Shown here: one piece after another, positions 35,767 through 48,629 of the stretch
Numbering within the stretch: the first letter of the stretch is position 1
Layout of the letters: each line of letters starts with the position of its first letter
Source: Eutypella sp. D-1
Taxonomy: Eukaryota; Ascomycota; Sordariomycetes; Xylariales; Diatrypaceae
Assembly: GCA_023313575.1 (NCBI GenBank)
Contig: JAJTTP010000006.1
Location: forward strand, 1-64,000
Length of the DNA stretch: 64,000 nucleotides
Direction of reading: 5' to 3'
Notes under the pieces: model-generated
Seen by the model: the letters and a program-made list of their open reading frames with translations, nothing else
Told to the model about the DNA's origin: nothing
Database searches by the model: none
Made by a program: the position numbers and the translations under genes

Positions 35767-37610
35767 AAAGAAATGAAATCCTTCCTTTGCTGTCTACCGC
35801 GCAGGGGTGGGTTCGCTCGCCAAGACGGCAAGGTAAATGCGGGCTGGGCCGAGTTGGGAGGTGATCGCGAGGGGGGGCTTACTAACGTGGCCGTGTGCCC
35901 CCCATCTCATCTCATAGGCGGAAGGAGATGTCATCATCCTAGCATATAAGTAATCACGGCAAGCACACATCGGAATATATTAAGTACGAATTACACGCGT
36001 GAGCGCTTGCCCATGGGGAGTGAAAGAGTCAGGGGGGGGGGGGGGGGGTGGGGGGTGGATGCGCTCGCGAGATTATGTGTGTGTATGTGTGTGTGTGTAC
36101 CAGGTCCGGAGGTAGTTCAACTGAAGTCTATCCAGCTACAAGCTACCGGAGGACCCTGCTCGACAGATCCGGGACTGCCTCAAGCGGCTTGCAGGAGAGG
36201 GGAGGAGGGAGGGAAGGAGGGAAGGCGTGGATCAATTGTCTGGGGTAGGATCGTAACACGCCCTGTCCGTCGTGCATATGTGCGTATAGTGCGTGACCCG
36301 CTCAGATCTCGCGCCGCGCCAACCCCTGACAGACCGACCGGCCTTGACCTGGCGTTCACGGACGGGGAAAATAAGAGTGGGCAAGAGAGAAAAAGGTTCT
36401 AGGTATCGCATTTTCGAGCGCGGTTCGATGGAAATCACTGGTTCACGTAATGTACGTCAATGACCTTGTATGAGTGGCTGGCTGGTTAGTTGGTAGGTTG
36501 TTGGGTATATGCCATCCCTCAGCTAACCTGGTAGTTCGACCAGCACACCATGATCTATATCCCTGCGCACGTTCATATATTGCAGATATGCGCGCGTTTC
36601 GTTTCGTCTCGTCTCAATATGTCTTGGTTCCATCGTGCATTTCATCAGCTGTCGAGCACCCCCTTCCCCCTCCCCCCCCCCTGGTCTACTCCCATCGGGT
36701 TACCAAGAGAGGTGATACACTGTCTATCCAAGAGCGACCCCCTCCTCCCCACCCTCTTATTCACCCCTGACTACCTGACTGCCTGCATACCGCGGATTGT
36801 GGGGTAAGGTAAAGGCAGAGATGCGCATGCAAGGAGGTCTTAGGCACATACATAGAAGTAGATAGGTAGCCAATGCATGGAAGAGTGATGTGGGCCGGTT
36901 CGACTCTATTGGGCGTCCCTGCCAGTAACCTCGAGGGAGGAGTACTCTGGCGAGTATTATCACGGGACTTTTATACAGATACCCATATTTCACCTCGAGG
37001 CCTACACTAGACAGGCGAGACGCTGTATGACCGTACCGGGAGGGGAGCATGGAAAAGCAAAGACGCCGCGTCTTACTGGCTCCATGGCAGGGAGAGATGC
37101 TCAGATGTGACGCTGATGTAGGCGACCTTATGGGATGCTTCTCGTCATCTAGCAGCAGGCAGAGCTGGCAAGAATACCCAGGCAAGCAACGCACACAAGC
37201 GATCAATCGCCCCTGCGATACAGTCTGTTCCAATCGGATGACGAACGGGGCCATGACGGGAGCGGGGAACATAGCACGGCTGGTGAATAGATAGATGATT
37301 TGGGAACCTGTCCATGGCTGGAGTTCCTTAGATTCGATTCGGCTGGGGTCGAGACCTAGGTGGATTGTGTGGCTAGAGCGAAAAGCTTGCGTGCAACAAA
37401 TTGCCTATGAAAGAAATCCCAGCCATGCTGGCGCAACATCGTCTCGAACCTTTATAACCACAGTCTGGCTTCTTTGGTGCGCATCACGCGTTAACGAGAA
37501 GATGGCGTGTGCCCTGTTCAGAACAATTGGCATGGACGCAACTCGTAGAACCCCGAACGCCAGGATCCCCCGTGTCAGCGGAGCAGATCCACAAATTAGA
37601 ACCGAGCAGC
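35767..37610. other. intergenic right of the transposon island, no gene recognised
   Basis: Base composition returns to normal. The interval contains a run of 17 G at 36032-36048, a GT microsatellite at 36077-36098, pyrimidine runs near 36660-36760 and an ACCTAGGT palindrome at 37354-37361. Open frames are short and unrecognisable. Confidence 0.5.
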
Positions 37611-39407
37611 TCAAGACAGCGGTTGCGGACTATTCTTGACGCCAACAACGACGAGGTTGCGGGGACTCAGCTTGTAGTCGAAGACGGGCTCGACCCAGCA
37701 CGTGCGAACAAGATCCGAGTGCTGGCGCAGGAACAGCCAGCGATCAGTAACAATAAGGGACTCGACGACGGTGGCGCTGAAGGCCATGAGGCTCCAGATG
37801 GCGGAGAGCTCGCGCTTGCGGGGCAGGAGGTCGGCCTCGTAGCGGGCGATCTCGTCGTCGGAGATATCCGCCATCTTGTCCTGGATGACGGCGCAGTGCT
37901 CGCGGTAATCGGAGTGCGTCGTCAGCTTCTTGATCGCGCCCCGCACGTACGCCCGGAACGACGCGTAGCAGCTCTTGCGCAGCGATCCGATGATTACGGG
38001 TTTCGTGCTGCTGTTGAACGGGCTGTCCGCCGCGTCGCCTTCCTGGGGTATGTGCCCGTTGTGGTAGATCTTGGTGATGACGCCGCGGTCGAGGAAGATC
38101 TTCTGCAGGACGGCGCGGTAGAAGTGGCGGTTGAAGAAGTTGTCGCTCTCGGCCTGCGTCCAGTTGTACGGCGCCTGGCACGCCATCATGCGCGCCGTGA
38201 TGTTCTGCCGTATGCCCATGTCCCTGTAGTTACAGAACCGGTCGCTCATCGGGAAGCCCGTGGGATCGCGGCGCTGCGATTCCCGGATCACGCGGCCGTT
38301 TAGGGCCTGCAAGCTTGGTCGCATGTAGGGGTGCTTGTAGGTGGGAGGTCCCAGGCGCTCGGTCAGCAGGTTGTAGCAACACCCGACGATGGCGATGGCC
38401 TGGATCCGCGGGTTCAGGATTAGAGAGCGTATTGCGTGATGAGTGAGGTTCCCGCAGGAGTGGATCGAGATCGCCATGAGACGGAGGTCTCTGGTCTGCT
38501 CGTCTTCTAGGGTGGGGCTGGCTTCTAGCTGCGCAACTACGTCGCTCAAGTCACCGGACTCCAGCCTCCCATCGATGTAGCGGATGAACCCCCTGCCATC
38601 GTCCGGCTTGTAGATGGTCTGGAGCTCCCTCCGGGTTCTGAAATCGACGACATAGTCGCCGTGTACCTTGGTGGACTCTACCGTCTGCTTCACGGTCTTT
38701 TGGTCCTCTCCCTGGTTTTCCGGGGTGGTGCTACCTAGATGTTCTATGTATAACTTCTTATTCCGAATGATTTTCGGCATGTCCGTTATGCCGGCCAGCA
38801 CATCCAGCTCCCTCGCGCCGGCGATATTGTGCTCCCTGCCCTCCACAGCCACGATCTGCTTGTTATAAGGGGCGCTGGCGAGGGCGCGGCCCAGGTAGTT
38901 CTGGCCGCTGCCGAAATCGACAAAATGGGTCACGTCCCCGCCGATATCGTCGGCGATGTCGCCGGCGAGCTTATCCACGTAGCTCGCGAAGTTGCTCACT
39001 TCGTGAATCTTCTTGGGCGACATGCCGACGGAGACTAGCCGGGTAAGCTTGGGAAGCTTCTTCTGCTGGGGCGTGAATTCGCGCGCCAGGGCGAACCTCC
39101 TGACATCCCTGATGTACTCCACCATGCTTTGTGGCGGGGCCGGGAGGTCTGAGGGGTGATCGAGATCTTCCCGCATCAGAACGTCTAGCAGCCTCATGGG
39201 ATCGCACTGCAGCAGAAAGGGCCGCCAGTCGGCGGGGATGGCGTTATGGAAGATCCCGGGCTCATGGGTGAAGAAATCCAGGATATGCACGCCGCCGCAT
39301 AAAATCTGGAACAGGTCCGAGGTGACGGCAAACTCCAGGAGACTGTCGACATACTCGTCCGTACTGCTCCAGCAGTCAGGGTATGGTAGAAGCTTCTCCG
39401 GTGGCAT
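37611..39407 (-). CDS. METTL25/RRNAD1-like methyltransferase-domain protein
   Basis: This is an intronless frame of 598 codons. An N-terminal block (DLFQILCGGVHILDFFTHEP) precedes the S-adenosylmethionine-binding motif FVDFGSGQNYLGRALA (residues 162-177) and VAVEGREHNI. Family-specific blocks follow: ISIHSCGNLTHHAIRSLI, AIVGCCYNLLTERLG and FPMSDRFC, then NITARMMACQAPYNW, a long helical C-terminal part and a final PVFDYKLSPRNLVVVGVK. This is the pattern of the METTL25/METTL25B (RRNAD1) family. The members are thought to be methyltransferases; the substrate is not established, so none is assigned here. The start is the first Met of the frame and homology begins soon after it. Confidence 0.85.
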   Translation of the reverse strand: MPPEKLLPYPDCWSSTDEYVDSLLEFAVTSDLFQILCGGVHILDFFTHEPGIFHNAIPADWRPFLLQCDPMRLLDVLMREDLDHPSDLPAPPQSMVEYIRDVRRFALAREFTPQQKKLPKLTRLVSVGMSPKKIHEVSNFASYVDKLAGDIADDIGGDVTHFVDFGSGQNYLGRALASAPYNKQIVAVEGREHNIAGARELDVLAGITDMPKIIRNKKLYIEHLGSTTPENQGEDQKTVKQTVESTKVHGDYVVDFRTRRELQTIYKPDDGRGFIRYIDGRLESGDLSDVVAQLEASPTLEDEQTRDLRLMAISIHSCGNLTHHAIRSLILNPRIQAIAIVGCCYNLLTERLGPPTYKHPYMRPSLQALNGRVIRESQRRDPTGFPMSDRFCNYRDMGIRQNITARMMACQAPYNWTQAESDNFFNRHFYRAVLQKIFLDRGVITKIYHNGHIPQEGDAADSPFNSSTKPVIIGSLRKSCYASFRAYVRGAIKKLTTHSDYREHCAVIQDKMADISDDEIARYEADLLPRKRELSAIWSLMAFSATVVESLIVTDRWLFLRQHSDLVRTCWVEPVFDYKLSPRNLVVVGVKNSPQPLS

Positions 39408-40006
39408 TTTTAGGGTTTTCTTTTTCTTTTTTATAGGAAAAAGGGGTTTGATGGTGGATCTAGTGGCTGGTTTGTGCGTATCATGAAGATATCGTGGGCA
39501 TTCACTTATAAGTCGACTGAAAATTCCGAGTGGATTAAGGTTAGACAGGGAATTTCATTATCCGAGAACCTTCGTTTTGTGCACATGCTCCTTTCATGCA
39601 TAGTACCGTCTATATACATATACAGATATACATATAATCGACCCACATCAACCCCTGGCCAACCTGCCAGCACTATAACGCCCAGAACATCCATTGTAAA
39701 AGCCACGAATCAGACGTCATTCTACCCGTAAACCTTCCAAGGTTACCTAACAATTAGATCCAGGGACTCAGGCTGCTCAATTAAGCATCCCATCTTATCA
39801 CTACGTAGCACTGCCAGGTACCTGACTTGCACTTATCACCAACGACAACAACTACAACTATAACAACAGCCACTACAAAAGTTACTCGTACTATGTCGAA
39901 TGCAGCATCTTAAAAAGAGAGAAAAGAGAGATATACATACTATACGGCCCAGGAGTAGATAGATGCATCTACACGCATTATAACCCAAACCCAACGACCG
40001 GCAAGG
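39408..40006. other. divergent promoter region, METTL25-like gene / TLG1
   Basis: This 600-bp spacer lies between divergently transcribed genes. It includes T-rich sequence next to the methyltransferase start (39415-39440) and CAACAACTACAACTATAACA-type repeats at 39840-39880 upstream of TLG1. Confidence 0.5.
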
Positions 40007-41004
40007 ATGATGTCCTCGACGAACGACGAGGACCCTTTCCTCCAGGTCCAACAGTACGTGCATGCAACCTCCCTCCCTCTTCCTTGATGGGTAGCAGCAG
40101 AAGCAGTAGTCAGGCGACGAGAGAAGAGACAATGCGCAACAGCCAGTCAGCTAACAAGCAGCAAACCCCCGCTCACAGAGATGTCCTCGCACAACTCCAA
40201 ACAGCACGACCACTCTTCGCCTCCTACCTCCGCATCCGAAGTTTGAATAGCGATGCCACCACCACCACTACCACAACATCACCCGAACTCGCCTCAGCGC
40301 GCTCAGACCTCGAAACGGCGCTCGGCGCACTAGCCGAGGACCTAGGGGACCTGATGGAATCCGTGCGCGCCGTGGAGCCGGACCCGGGACGGTTCGGGCT
40401 TTCAGGCGCAGAAGTGGCGCGGCGCCGGCGTCTCGTCCAGGAAGTCGCTGGTGAGATCGAGGATATGCGTGAGGAGCTCGGGAAGCAGCAGCAGCAACAG
40501 CAACAGGGGGGGACGAAAAAGGGGAAAGGGGAGGGGGGCAAGGGGGAGAAGAAGAAACGGCCAGCGAATTTATCCGCGAACGCGACGGCGGCGCGGGCAG
40601 CCGCGTCTTCGGACCTACCACCGCCATCCGCCTTCGCGATGAGCGACGCGGGTGGCAGGGGGGGCCTCGACAGCTCCGACGAGGACTCCGACACGTACGC
40701 GGAATTCGAGCAGCGGCAACAAGAGCAGATGATGCGGGAGCAAGAAGAGCAATTAGACGGCGTGTTCACGACGGTGGGGAATCTGCGGCGACAGGCGGAT
40801 GATATGGGGCGGGAGCTCGAGGAGCAGCGCGAGATGCTGGCCGTGACGGATGATCTCGCCGATCGCGTCGCCGGACGCTTGCAGAATGGTATCGCGAAGT
40901 TGGGCCATATCGCGCGCCAGGGCGAGGACCGCTATGGTGGTTGTTGCGTTGCCCTGCTTATTGTCGTGTTGATCGTCTTGCTTGTTTTGCTGCTTGTTCT
41001 GTGA
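40007..41004 (+). CDS. TLG1: Tlg1-like t-SNARE (syntaxin 6/10 family)
   Basis: A 47-nt first exon (40007-40053, MMSSTNDEDPFLQVQ) is joined to 40179-41004 across a 125-nt intron (GTACGTG donor, GCTAACAAG branch, CACAG acceptor); the product is 290 residues. The junction restores DPFLQVQQDVLAQLQTA, the conserved start of the syntaxin-6 N-terminal domain. A Gln/Gly/Lys-rich linker follows. The SNARE coiled coil spans EQLDGVFTTVGNLRRQA to NGIAKLGHIA, with a glutamine in the central layer (Qc type), and a C-terminal hydrophobic anchor (VALLIVVLIVLLVLLLVL) ends the protein. Established role: fusion of endosome-derived vesicles with the trans-Golgi network. Two adjacent ATGs (40007 and 40010) could both be used. 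Paired cysteines next to the anchor (GGCC) may be palmitoylated. Confidence 0.9.
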
Positions 41005-42039
41005 GGCACCTTGTCCTCCTGGAGCTGGGGAAGGAGGATGGGGGCTCCTTTTTTTTTTCTTTTTTTTTCTTTTTTTTTTTGGCCGTTGCGTATACTTTAT
41101 GTGACCACGTTTATCTGGTCCGACGCTGGCGTTTTTTTGTACTAGAGAAAGGGGGGGCGGGAGGAGGGGCGTTCAGAGGTGTTTGTCACGTTGGTTTCGG
41201 TTCTGATGCGCGGAAATCAGGCGCGCAATTTCTTTTGGTTTTATTACTCGAGATGGGGCGCGTAGCGTTTTGACTTCTTCGGGAGCCTGGATAAAGCCCT
41301 ACCTTTTGTGTGGTTTCTCTTGGACGGAAAAAGAGAGAGAGAATATCAAGTTCACACTTACCTTTTTTACTTCTAATCACTATATGCTGTACATGCATCC
41401 CATCCATCCAACTGGAGAAGAGACATCGACATCAACATCGTGCATGCCATGTCAATGTTTCCCGACCGGCAAGTACGGTTTGACGAATGTTATATGTTAT
41501 TTTCCTTTGTTTCTTTCTTTATCCACGCTTTCCTCAATGATCTCCTCACAGCTGCTCACCTCCCGAACCCCCTGACGCTTGTATTCAAATCAAGACATAG
41601 ACAAACAGCCAGCCAGACAGACAGTCTTCTACGTCGAAGAAATAGAGACCTGAAACTCGAACTTCAGGGGGGGAGACCACAAGATAGGATGCGGGAATAA
41701 GTTTACCAAACCCCCCTCCCCCCCTCGCTCTTTCTCTTCCTCTCCAAATGCCCCGTTACACCCCGTTTATATGCCACCCGGAATGTAATCTATGCGAAGA
41801 AGTGCGGGAAGAAAGAGGGGAAAAAATAAAATAAATTACAACATTATCGCCCCCCACCCCCCCAATGCATGCCATGCCATGCCATGTCGCATGCTAATCC
41901 TTGAACGCCGTGTTCCACATCTATCATATCTTATATCTTTCTTTTCCCAGGCGGGCCCCTCTTTCCCTGCGCGGGAAAACCACTCCCTCCTCCCTCCTCC
42001 TTCCTCCCTGTTCCCCCCTCTGCCACCTCCCATGCGGTG
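41005..42039. other. 3' flanks of TLG1 and GLE1 (convergent), no gene recognised
   Basis: This stretch contains long T-rich tracts at 41048-41080, C-runs near 41710-41725 and 41851-41863, a GCATGCCATGCCATGCCATG tandem repeat at 41867-41886, and a pyrimidine-rich block at 41985-42020. Confidence 0.5.
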
Positions 42040-43766
42040 TCATAATTCCAAGCCGACAGTGAGTTTCAATACATCCGCAAGGCCGAGGAGGCCCCAGGCG
42101 CCCTGGGATTTGACCTGGGATTTATTAGGGAACTCGACGAGGGCCTTGCGGAGGGCGGCGATGGCAGCAGTGCCGTAGAAGGCCATGAACTTGTCCTCGT
42201 AGTGCTCGATCATGGCGCGGAGGACGACGCACTGGGTATTTGAGATCTCGGCGGCGGGGGTGTTGACGATGCGGGCGAGACAGGCCCAGTAGCGCGAGGG
42301 GGGCCAGGGCGAGGTGTTGGCCGACAATGCGAAGTCGCGCAGCGCGATTGACGCGTATCCCACGCCGAGACCCTGCATCTGGCTGATGTGCAGCTGTTCG
42401 GTGACCCAGCCTGCGCCCTCGCGGCGCCAGCCGAGGCGGCGGCGTCCTTGCTCCGTCTTTTCGCTGCCGCGGTACCCGAAGAGCACGGGGCAGGCGACGC
42501 GGAACTTGGCCATCAGGATGTCGATGAGGGTCTTGCCGCGCCAGCAGTAGGCTTTGTTGGAGAACATCAGGGCGGCTACGACGCCGATCGGGTCCGCGGA
42601 CTTCGGCTGCCCCGAACACTCCTGGATGAACTGGTTGATGATCGCCTTTGACAGCTGGTTCAGGAGGTACAGGAAGAGCGACGGCATGTGCGCGTCGTTG
42701 TGCGCTGCGCCCTCCATCGGTGCTCGACTCGGATCCGTGATGAATTGTGACGGGTCTGCCGGCGCACTCGGGACCTGGGATAGGGATTCGTTGAGGAGCG
42801 CTTGTATGGCCCGGATCTGGAGGGGGAAGGGGGAATTGTCAGTTAGCTGGATAGGTCCGCTTCCAAGGTTGCTTCCCGGATTGTGAATGGTAAAGAGGCA
42901 CATACCTGAGTCTTGTTGCCGCCCTTCTCGCCCACGAGCTGGCCAAGGTTTTTCCTGAGCTCCCGCCGCATATTTCCTAGGCGCTGCTTGAGCGGCGGGG
43001 ACGACTTCGCCTGTTCTGCCAGCGAGGCGCGTAGCTTCTTTAGATTTTGGTGTATCTCGACGTAACGATCCGGACCGGTGGCGGCGGCACGTGGTGCTGT
43101 CGGGGCGGGAGCGGTTGAGGTTTGTGGGGGCTTAGGGGCAGCAGAGACGCCGTTTTGTTGTGGGGGGGGTTGTTGCTGTTGTTGTTGTTGTTGTGCGACC
43201 CTTTGGAATGGGTTGGGGAGTTGTGTTGGTTGCTGTGTTGGCTGTGTTTGTGGTGGTTGGGCGGCGGGCTTTGCGGCGAGAGAGCCGTTGACTTGTGGTG
43301 GTGGTTGTTGTTGTTGAGCCTGGGGTTCTTTCTGCTTCGTCGTCGTCGAGGCAAAGGCCGACGCGACCGGCGATGTCAAAGTCGACGTCGACTTAGCCAC
43401 CTCCGGCTCCGGGGGAAGTTTAGGAACGGTCTTAGCCCTGAGAGCGCGCAGACGTTCCTCCTCGGCCCTCAAACGCTCCTCATTACGAATGCGCTCCTCC
43501 TCCTTCCTCTGCTCCTCGCGAATCCTCTCCTGCTGCTCGCGCAATCTCCTATTCTGCTCCTTCAATTCGTGGGTCTGGAAGGCGCGGATGGCAGCCTCGC
43601 GGACCCGCTCGTGTTCGGCCTGGGCGGCGGCCAGGGCCTCGAGGTGCAAGAGCTCATTGTTGCGGTTCTCGGACAGGAAGGCGGAGAGCTCGTTGTCGCG
43701 GTTGCGGTCGGGACTTCGGGACCATTGACGAGGAGACCTGCGGGGTGCAGGTGAAGAATCCGACAT
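42040..43766 (-). CDS. GLE1: GLE1-like mRNA export factor / nucleoporin
   Basis: Exon 1 is 43766-42906 and exon 2 is 42816-42040, with an 89-nt intron (GTATGTG donor, AGCTAACTG branch, CCTCCAG acceptor); the product is 545 residues. An N-terminal head leads into a strongly charged coiled coil (LREQQERIREEQRKEEERIR region), then Pro/Gln/Ser-rich low complexity. YVEIHQNLKKLRASLAEQAK begins the globular GLE1 domain, which continues in exon 2 with IRAIQALLNESLSQ, FLYLLNQLSKAIINQFIQEC, DPIGVVAALMFSN, ILMAKFRVACPVLFGY and GWRREGAGW. Established role: with inositol hexakisphosphate, Gle1 activates the DEAD-box ATPase Dbp5 at the cytoplasmic face of the nuclear pore, releasing exported mRNA. Length matches the yeast protein. 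Confidence 0.92.
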
Positions 43767-46700
43767 TGCCTTTTGCTTTTTTTTAAATAGCTATATGAGG
43801 GAGTGAGTGAGAGGTGTAGACGCAGTCATTTCGTTAAGTCTTTTCTTCTTTCTTTTTTCCCTTTTTGTTAGTCTTTTTTCCCCTTTTTTCTTTTCTTTTC
43901 TTCGTTCAATTCGTCGATTTCTCGATTCAAGGTTGAAGAATGAATAGAGAGTTGTTCAGAAGACTCGACGGCTCGAGATGAGATAGGCGTAGACTGAAGT
44001 GAGGGAAAAGGAAAAAAAGCTATCAGGCCAGGCTATCAAATTGTTGGATTCAGCGACGGGAATTCGTTCGAATGAACAAAGGATCGACGACGACAATAGG
44101 CAAGACAAAAAGGCAAGCAAGTAGGGAGAGAGGAAGATGGAGGTTTCGTTTAACTAAGTAATTTTAAATTAATTTTTTATTGTATGTTTGTTTCAAAGAG
44201 CGGCTAGCAGAGAGAGAGACAGAGAGACAGAGAAAAGGGCGGATGTGGGTTGTAAGTTATTCAATCTCCTGGTATTTTTTTATTTTACCAAATTTCATCA
44301 GATTGGATTGAATGTTGTTGTTGTTGTGAAATGGCATCGAATTCCTGGTTCCTCACTTTCAACCTTTCCCAGAGCTTTTTTTTTTCTTCATCTCCGTTGT
44401 TGAAGGAAAGGCTGGGACAATTGAAGAAGAACCCTAGCAAGCCTACCTACCAAGCTACATACCTACCTACCTAGAGCTACGTAGGTACCTAACCTAACCT
44501 CCAGCTAACTCTAGAGGTAGAGTAGCGCTGCAGCTTGGTTACCGGCTGGGTACTGATAGGAAACTGATAGGCAAAATTCATCTGCATGATTGGCCAGATT
44601 TAACCAACATGCACCTACCAGGCACTCAGCCCGCCAGCAGCACTTAGGGCGGCAGGCGGTAAAGCTCTGAAGCTCTGAAGCTCCCCCCGGCCGGCCAGAG
44701 CTGGTCCATACATGATTAGTCATTCTATAAACTGCTCGCTTATTTAAATTTCATTCTTTCTACCCGCATACTTGCATACTTGGGTCCATGGATAGGTAAG
44801 ATACCTACCTAAGTAGATGTTATCCTGGCCCAAGGTGCACCCTGGATGGAATTGCGTGCCTACAACAAGGAAGTAGTAGAACAATAACTTAGCTAAGCAC
44901 GTGTAATCCTACCCATGGACCAATTAGTTTGGACAGGGCCTGGAAGTACGACCTCGGGAAGTTGTGTTTCATGATAAGGTCTATGTAGCTGGGAACTTGC
45001 CCAAAGTTGCATTCTACGATGATCTTAGATAAGAAATCCGATTCTGTAAATACGGTTACGGGTTAGGTCTGAATGGCAGGTTGTGACGTCGGGGTGCCTA
45101 CGATAACTATGATCTGCAATTGTCAAATCTAATTGTAGGCATCCTTTCCAGTTAATCCTTAAATACCCTTGGTAAACATATGCTTGTTTCAAGACGGCTT
45201 AGGTAGCTATTCTGACACTTAGCGACAAACGTGAGTTCCTTTTATTTTATAACGTAGCGAACCACCCGGCGCTGCTTGAGAGTGACGGCCTGGCAGCGGT
45301 ACGGTACGCTGACGACATTCCTTGTTGCTCGAGCCACATTGCCTGATCTTGACAAGTAGTAGCTCTAGTAGGTAGTTAGTAAAGTTGACAAATGACAAGG
45401 CCTCAGATAACCTTGGCAAGCTTTGGTTGCTCGGCTCCTCAAAATGTGATGATCGTCAATGACGCTACTGAACTTCCATGCCGTCATGCCTGTGATCCCT
45501 CGCTAGCTCCTCTACGGGGCAAGTGATCTTCGCTTGCCCTCCTCAGTAGGATGGGAATACATATGGATCTCCCCCCCATTGCCCGCGACCACCCCCCCCT
45601 CCTCCCCCTTCTAATTAGTTTAGTTTAGAAACTTATCTACTTGTATGTAGCCAACCCCGGGAAATCATCACGTCCCCGACTTTTGGACGACTTGACAGCC
45701 ACTCCAGCCACTGGGACCAGAAGCATTAAAACTTACATGCCAGCGACGATCTAATTCGATTTTGGGGGGCTTTCCTTTATATTTATATATGTAAGAACAA
45801 AAAGAGGAGGAGGAGGCCATCTCACTCGAGATAGATAATGAAGTCACATCGCTTGTTGTTGTTATGTACCTAACTTGTTAACGCCGGTTGGACAGGTCCG
45901 GACAGGAGGTCAGACTCCGGACATGAGGTCAGTCTACCTTGAGTATATAAAGTACTTACTTAGACCAATGGATAGGGCTACCTACTTCTTAGTGATAAAG
46001 CCGTTATAGCACCCATCATATCGAGCGAGCGAGTCATAACCGAGAGACAGCTTTGAAGTTAATCGTCGAAGCTTTTTCTTATAAGTAAGTGACTACCCAA
46101 CGGGGGAAAAAAACCAGCGGCTGGTTTCTCTTCTTCGAGTTGACCCGAGTAATGGGCGGAAAACATATGTAGATATTATTACCTTGGTAAGGTTCTAGCT
46201 AGCTAGCTGTTTGCGATACCTACCTACCTACCTAACCTCCTTAGCCTAAGGAGGCTGGCTGGATGGGATGGGATGGCCAGGAGGGTTGCGACTTTACGAG
46301 ACGCCGGCAGCTTCGTCGAGGAGCTCGATATGTAAGTCCCTGAAAAGGGCCGCCGGGGCGCCCCGCATCCCCACCGGCCGGTTTTGGATAACCTTGTCTA
46401 CCATCCAACCTTGCCTTGTACCGTAAATAGACAGGTACCTTATCTGGGATGTACTATAATTACCCCTACCTGCCTTACCCGGATGAGGAGGTCGGGCGGT
46501 ACTTTTTTTCTCGAAATACCTCGTATACATGATCGTGAGCCCGTTCCGTTCCAGGTTGTCCAGGTTGCTGCTATGTAAGGCTTGGTAAAGGTTGCCGGGT
46601 AACTTAGTACGTTCGTTTCTTTTGGTCCGTAGCATGACTGGTGTATGTGCGGAGTACTTAGGTAAGGTAGGTAAGGTAGGTATGGGAAGTATGGTATGCT

Positions 46701-48591
46701 TAGCAGCAGGCAGGGCAGGGTCTCTATTACATATAAGCGAAGTTGTCGCAAGATGCCGCGTGTTAGCCAACGACACCCCCCCCCCCCCCCAACCAAATGT
46801 ACGTACGTGCGTACGTCGTTAACAGGTTGCTTACATCCATCATCCATCCAACCATCCAAGTTGTTGCCGCATTGCCGCAGCTTCCCACTTACTTACAGGA
46901 TAGATAGATAGATAGAGATAAGTAGGTAGGTGGAAGCAGAACATACATAATTAGGTACATGATGACAAGTAGCACCAACAGTTTCTTAGTCGAAGGCCAA
47001 AAGTAATGTAAGTATGGTACGTACACAACAACCTACCTACCCTCGGCAACGTTCTGAGGGGCTGAAGGAGGAGAGAGAGAGGACCAATGAGCGTGGGGAA
47101 GAGCCAAGAAAAGGCCTGGAAACCAAATGGCCCAATTACAACATTCTGGCAAGATCCCCCGGGCAGACTAGGACACTTAGGTAGTTGGAGGTTCTACCTA
47201 CCTACCTGCTAAGTACATACATAATCTAGATCCTAGGTAGGGGGGGGAGCGGGCACCTTCTGGCACTTCTGATAATTTCTGGTAACTACTGCCTGGAAGT
47301 GGAAGGCGAGGGGAAGAGGCCGATAAGAGAGACCCCCAATTTCGCCCTATCCGTGCCATCGAGACAGCTGCTAACAATTGAGACAAGTAAGGTTGACACT
47401 GCTGGCGCAAGTTGTCCAGCCGATAGATAGGGCCAACTCTACTACAACTTCATAGATGGTACCTAGGTAGGTATTCATGGATTAGGGGGCAGCAGGGGGG
47501 CTACTTCCGTCTCATACATAGCATGTTTAGGTATACACCTTAAACCCGTTTAGGTATTCTGTAGCTCTATCTGGATATGTACAGTAGTCACTTACACCTA
47601 AGCAAAGCAAGAGGTAAGAATAGATAGAGTGACTCCTCCTAGTCCCAAGGTTACTTAGTGCCATCAACTAACTCACGTCAACTAGAGGCCCCGATCTCAA
47701 CCTTGTTCCAAGGTTAACTTCTGAGTCCTTATTCGATCATATTGCCCACATTTCCCACCTGTGTTTGGCAGTTTTCGGCCTGTTGTATATATAATCCTTA
47801 GTGTTGTTTTCGATGCTGTTGTCAGGTAGGTAGGTACTTGTGAATAGTTTCCAGATCGTTAGCGTCTTTTTTGGCCCTGCCTGTCGACTGCCTCACTACT
47901 TGGGTACCAAGTAGGTAGATAGATGCTAACTTAAGCCCTAACTTACCTGCCTAGCTAGTTACGTACTTATGTACCTCCTAGTTAGCCTTAAAGGTGTTTA
48001 GGTGGTTTTGTATCTTTTGCATGTACGTACGTGTTATGTAGTATGGCCTGTATGTATGTATAGGTAGTTGATTTGTATGTAGGTAGTGTATTCTGAGGTC
48101 GTCACTCTCTGTCTCTCCCCCTCTCTCTCTCTCTCGTCTTGTCACTGAGGGTTTCTCTATCCTCCCCCCTCCCCCCAATTTCCCACTAGCTAAAAAATAG
48201 CTCCCAACTTCATCTACATCACATCACCACTTATCAACTCCTCTCTCTCTCTCTCCTTCCCTCTTCTCTTCCTACTTCTTCCCTCTCTCTCCCCCTCCCT
48301 TTTCCCACTCCCTTCTTAGCTATCGTCTTCCTCAAGAGTAGACCTCACATTCCCTCTCTTAGGATAGTCAGCATCCACACAGCCAAAAAGAATCCAGTTT
48401 TCCATCCTCTCATTGACCCTCCTTTTTTTATTTTTCTATTTGTGCAGTCATCGCAAGCAGCCTCACGCATTGACCTTGATCACGCATTTGAAATAAAATA
48501 CCCTTGCCTCTTGCAAATTCAGAAGAGAACAACAATAACACAACAATCATCAATCAACAACCCACATATACACACATACACACTTACACAC

Positions 48592-48629
<38 letters not shown>

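Noticed and set aside
42388..42651. Plus-strand frames overlapping GLE1, and similar antisense frames over SSD1, the phosphodiesterase and the METTL25-like gene
   Set aside because: They mirror GC-rich codon structure of the real genes on the other strand.
46294..46776. 160-codon frame on the minus strand in microsatellite-rich DNA
   Set aside because: It runs through CCTA/TAGG repeats, shows no conserved motif and no supporting exon structure.
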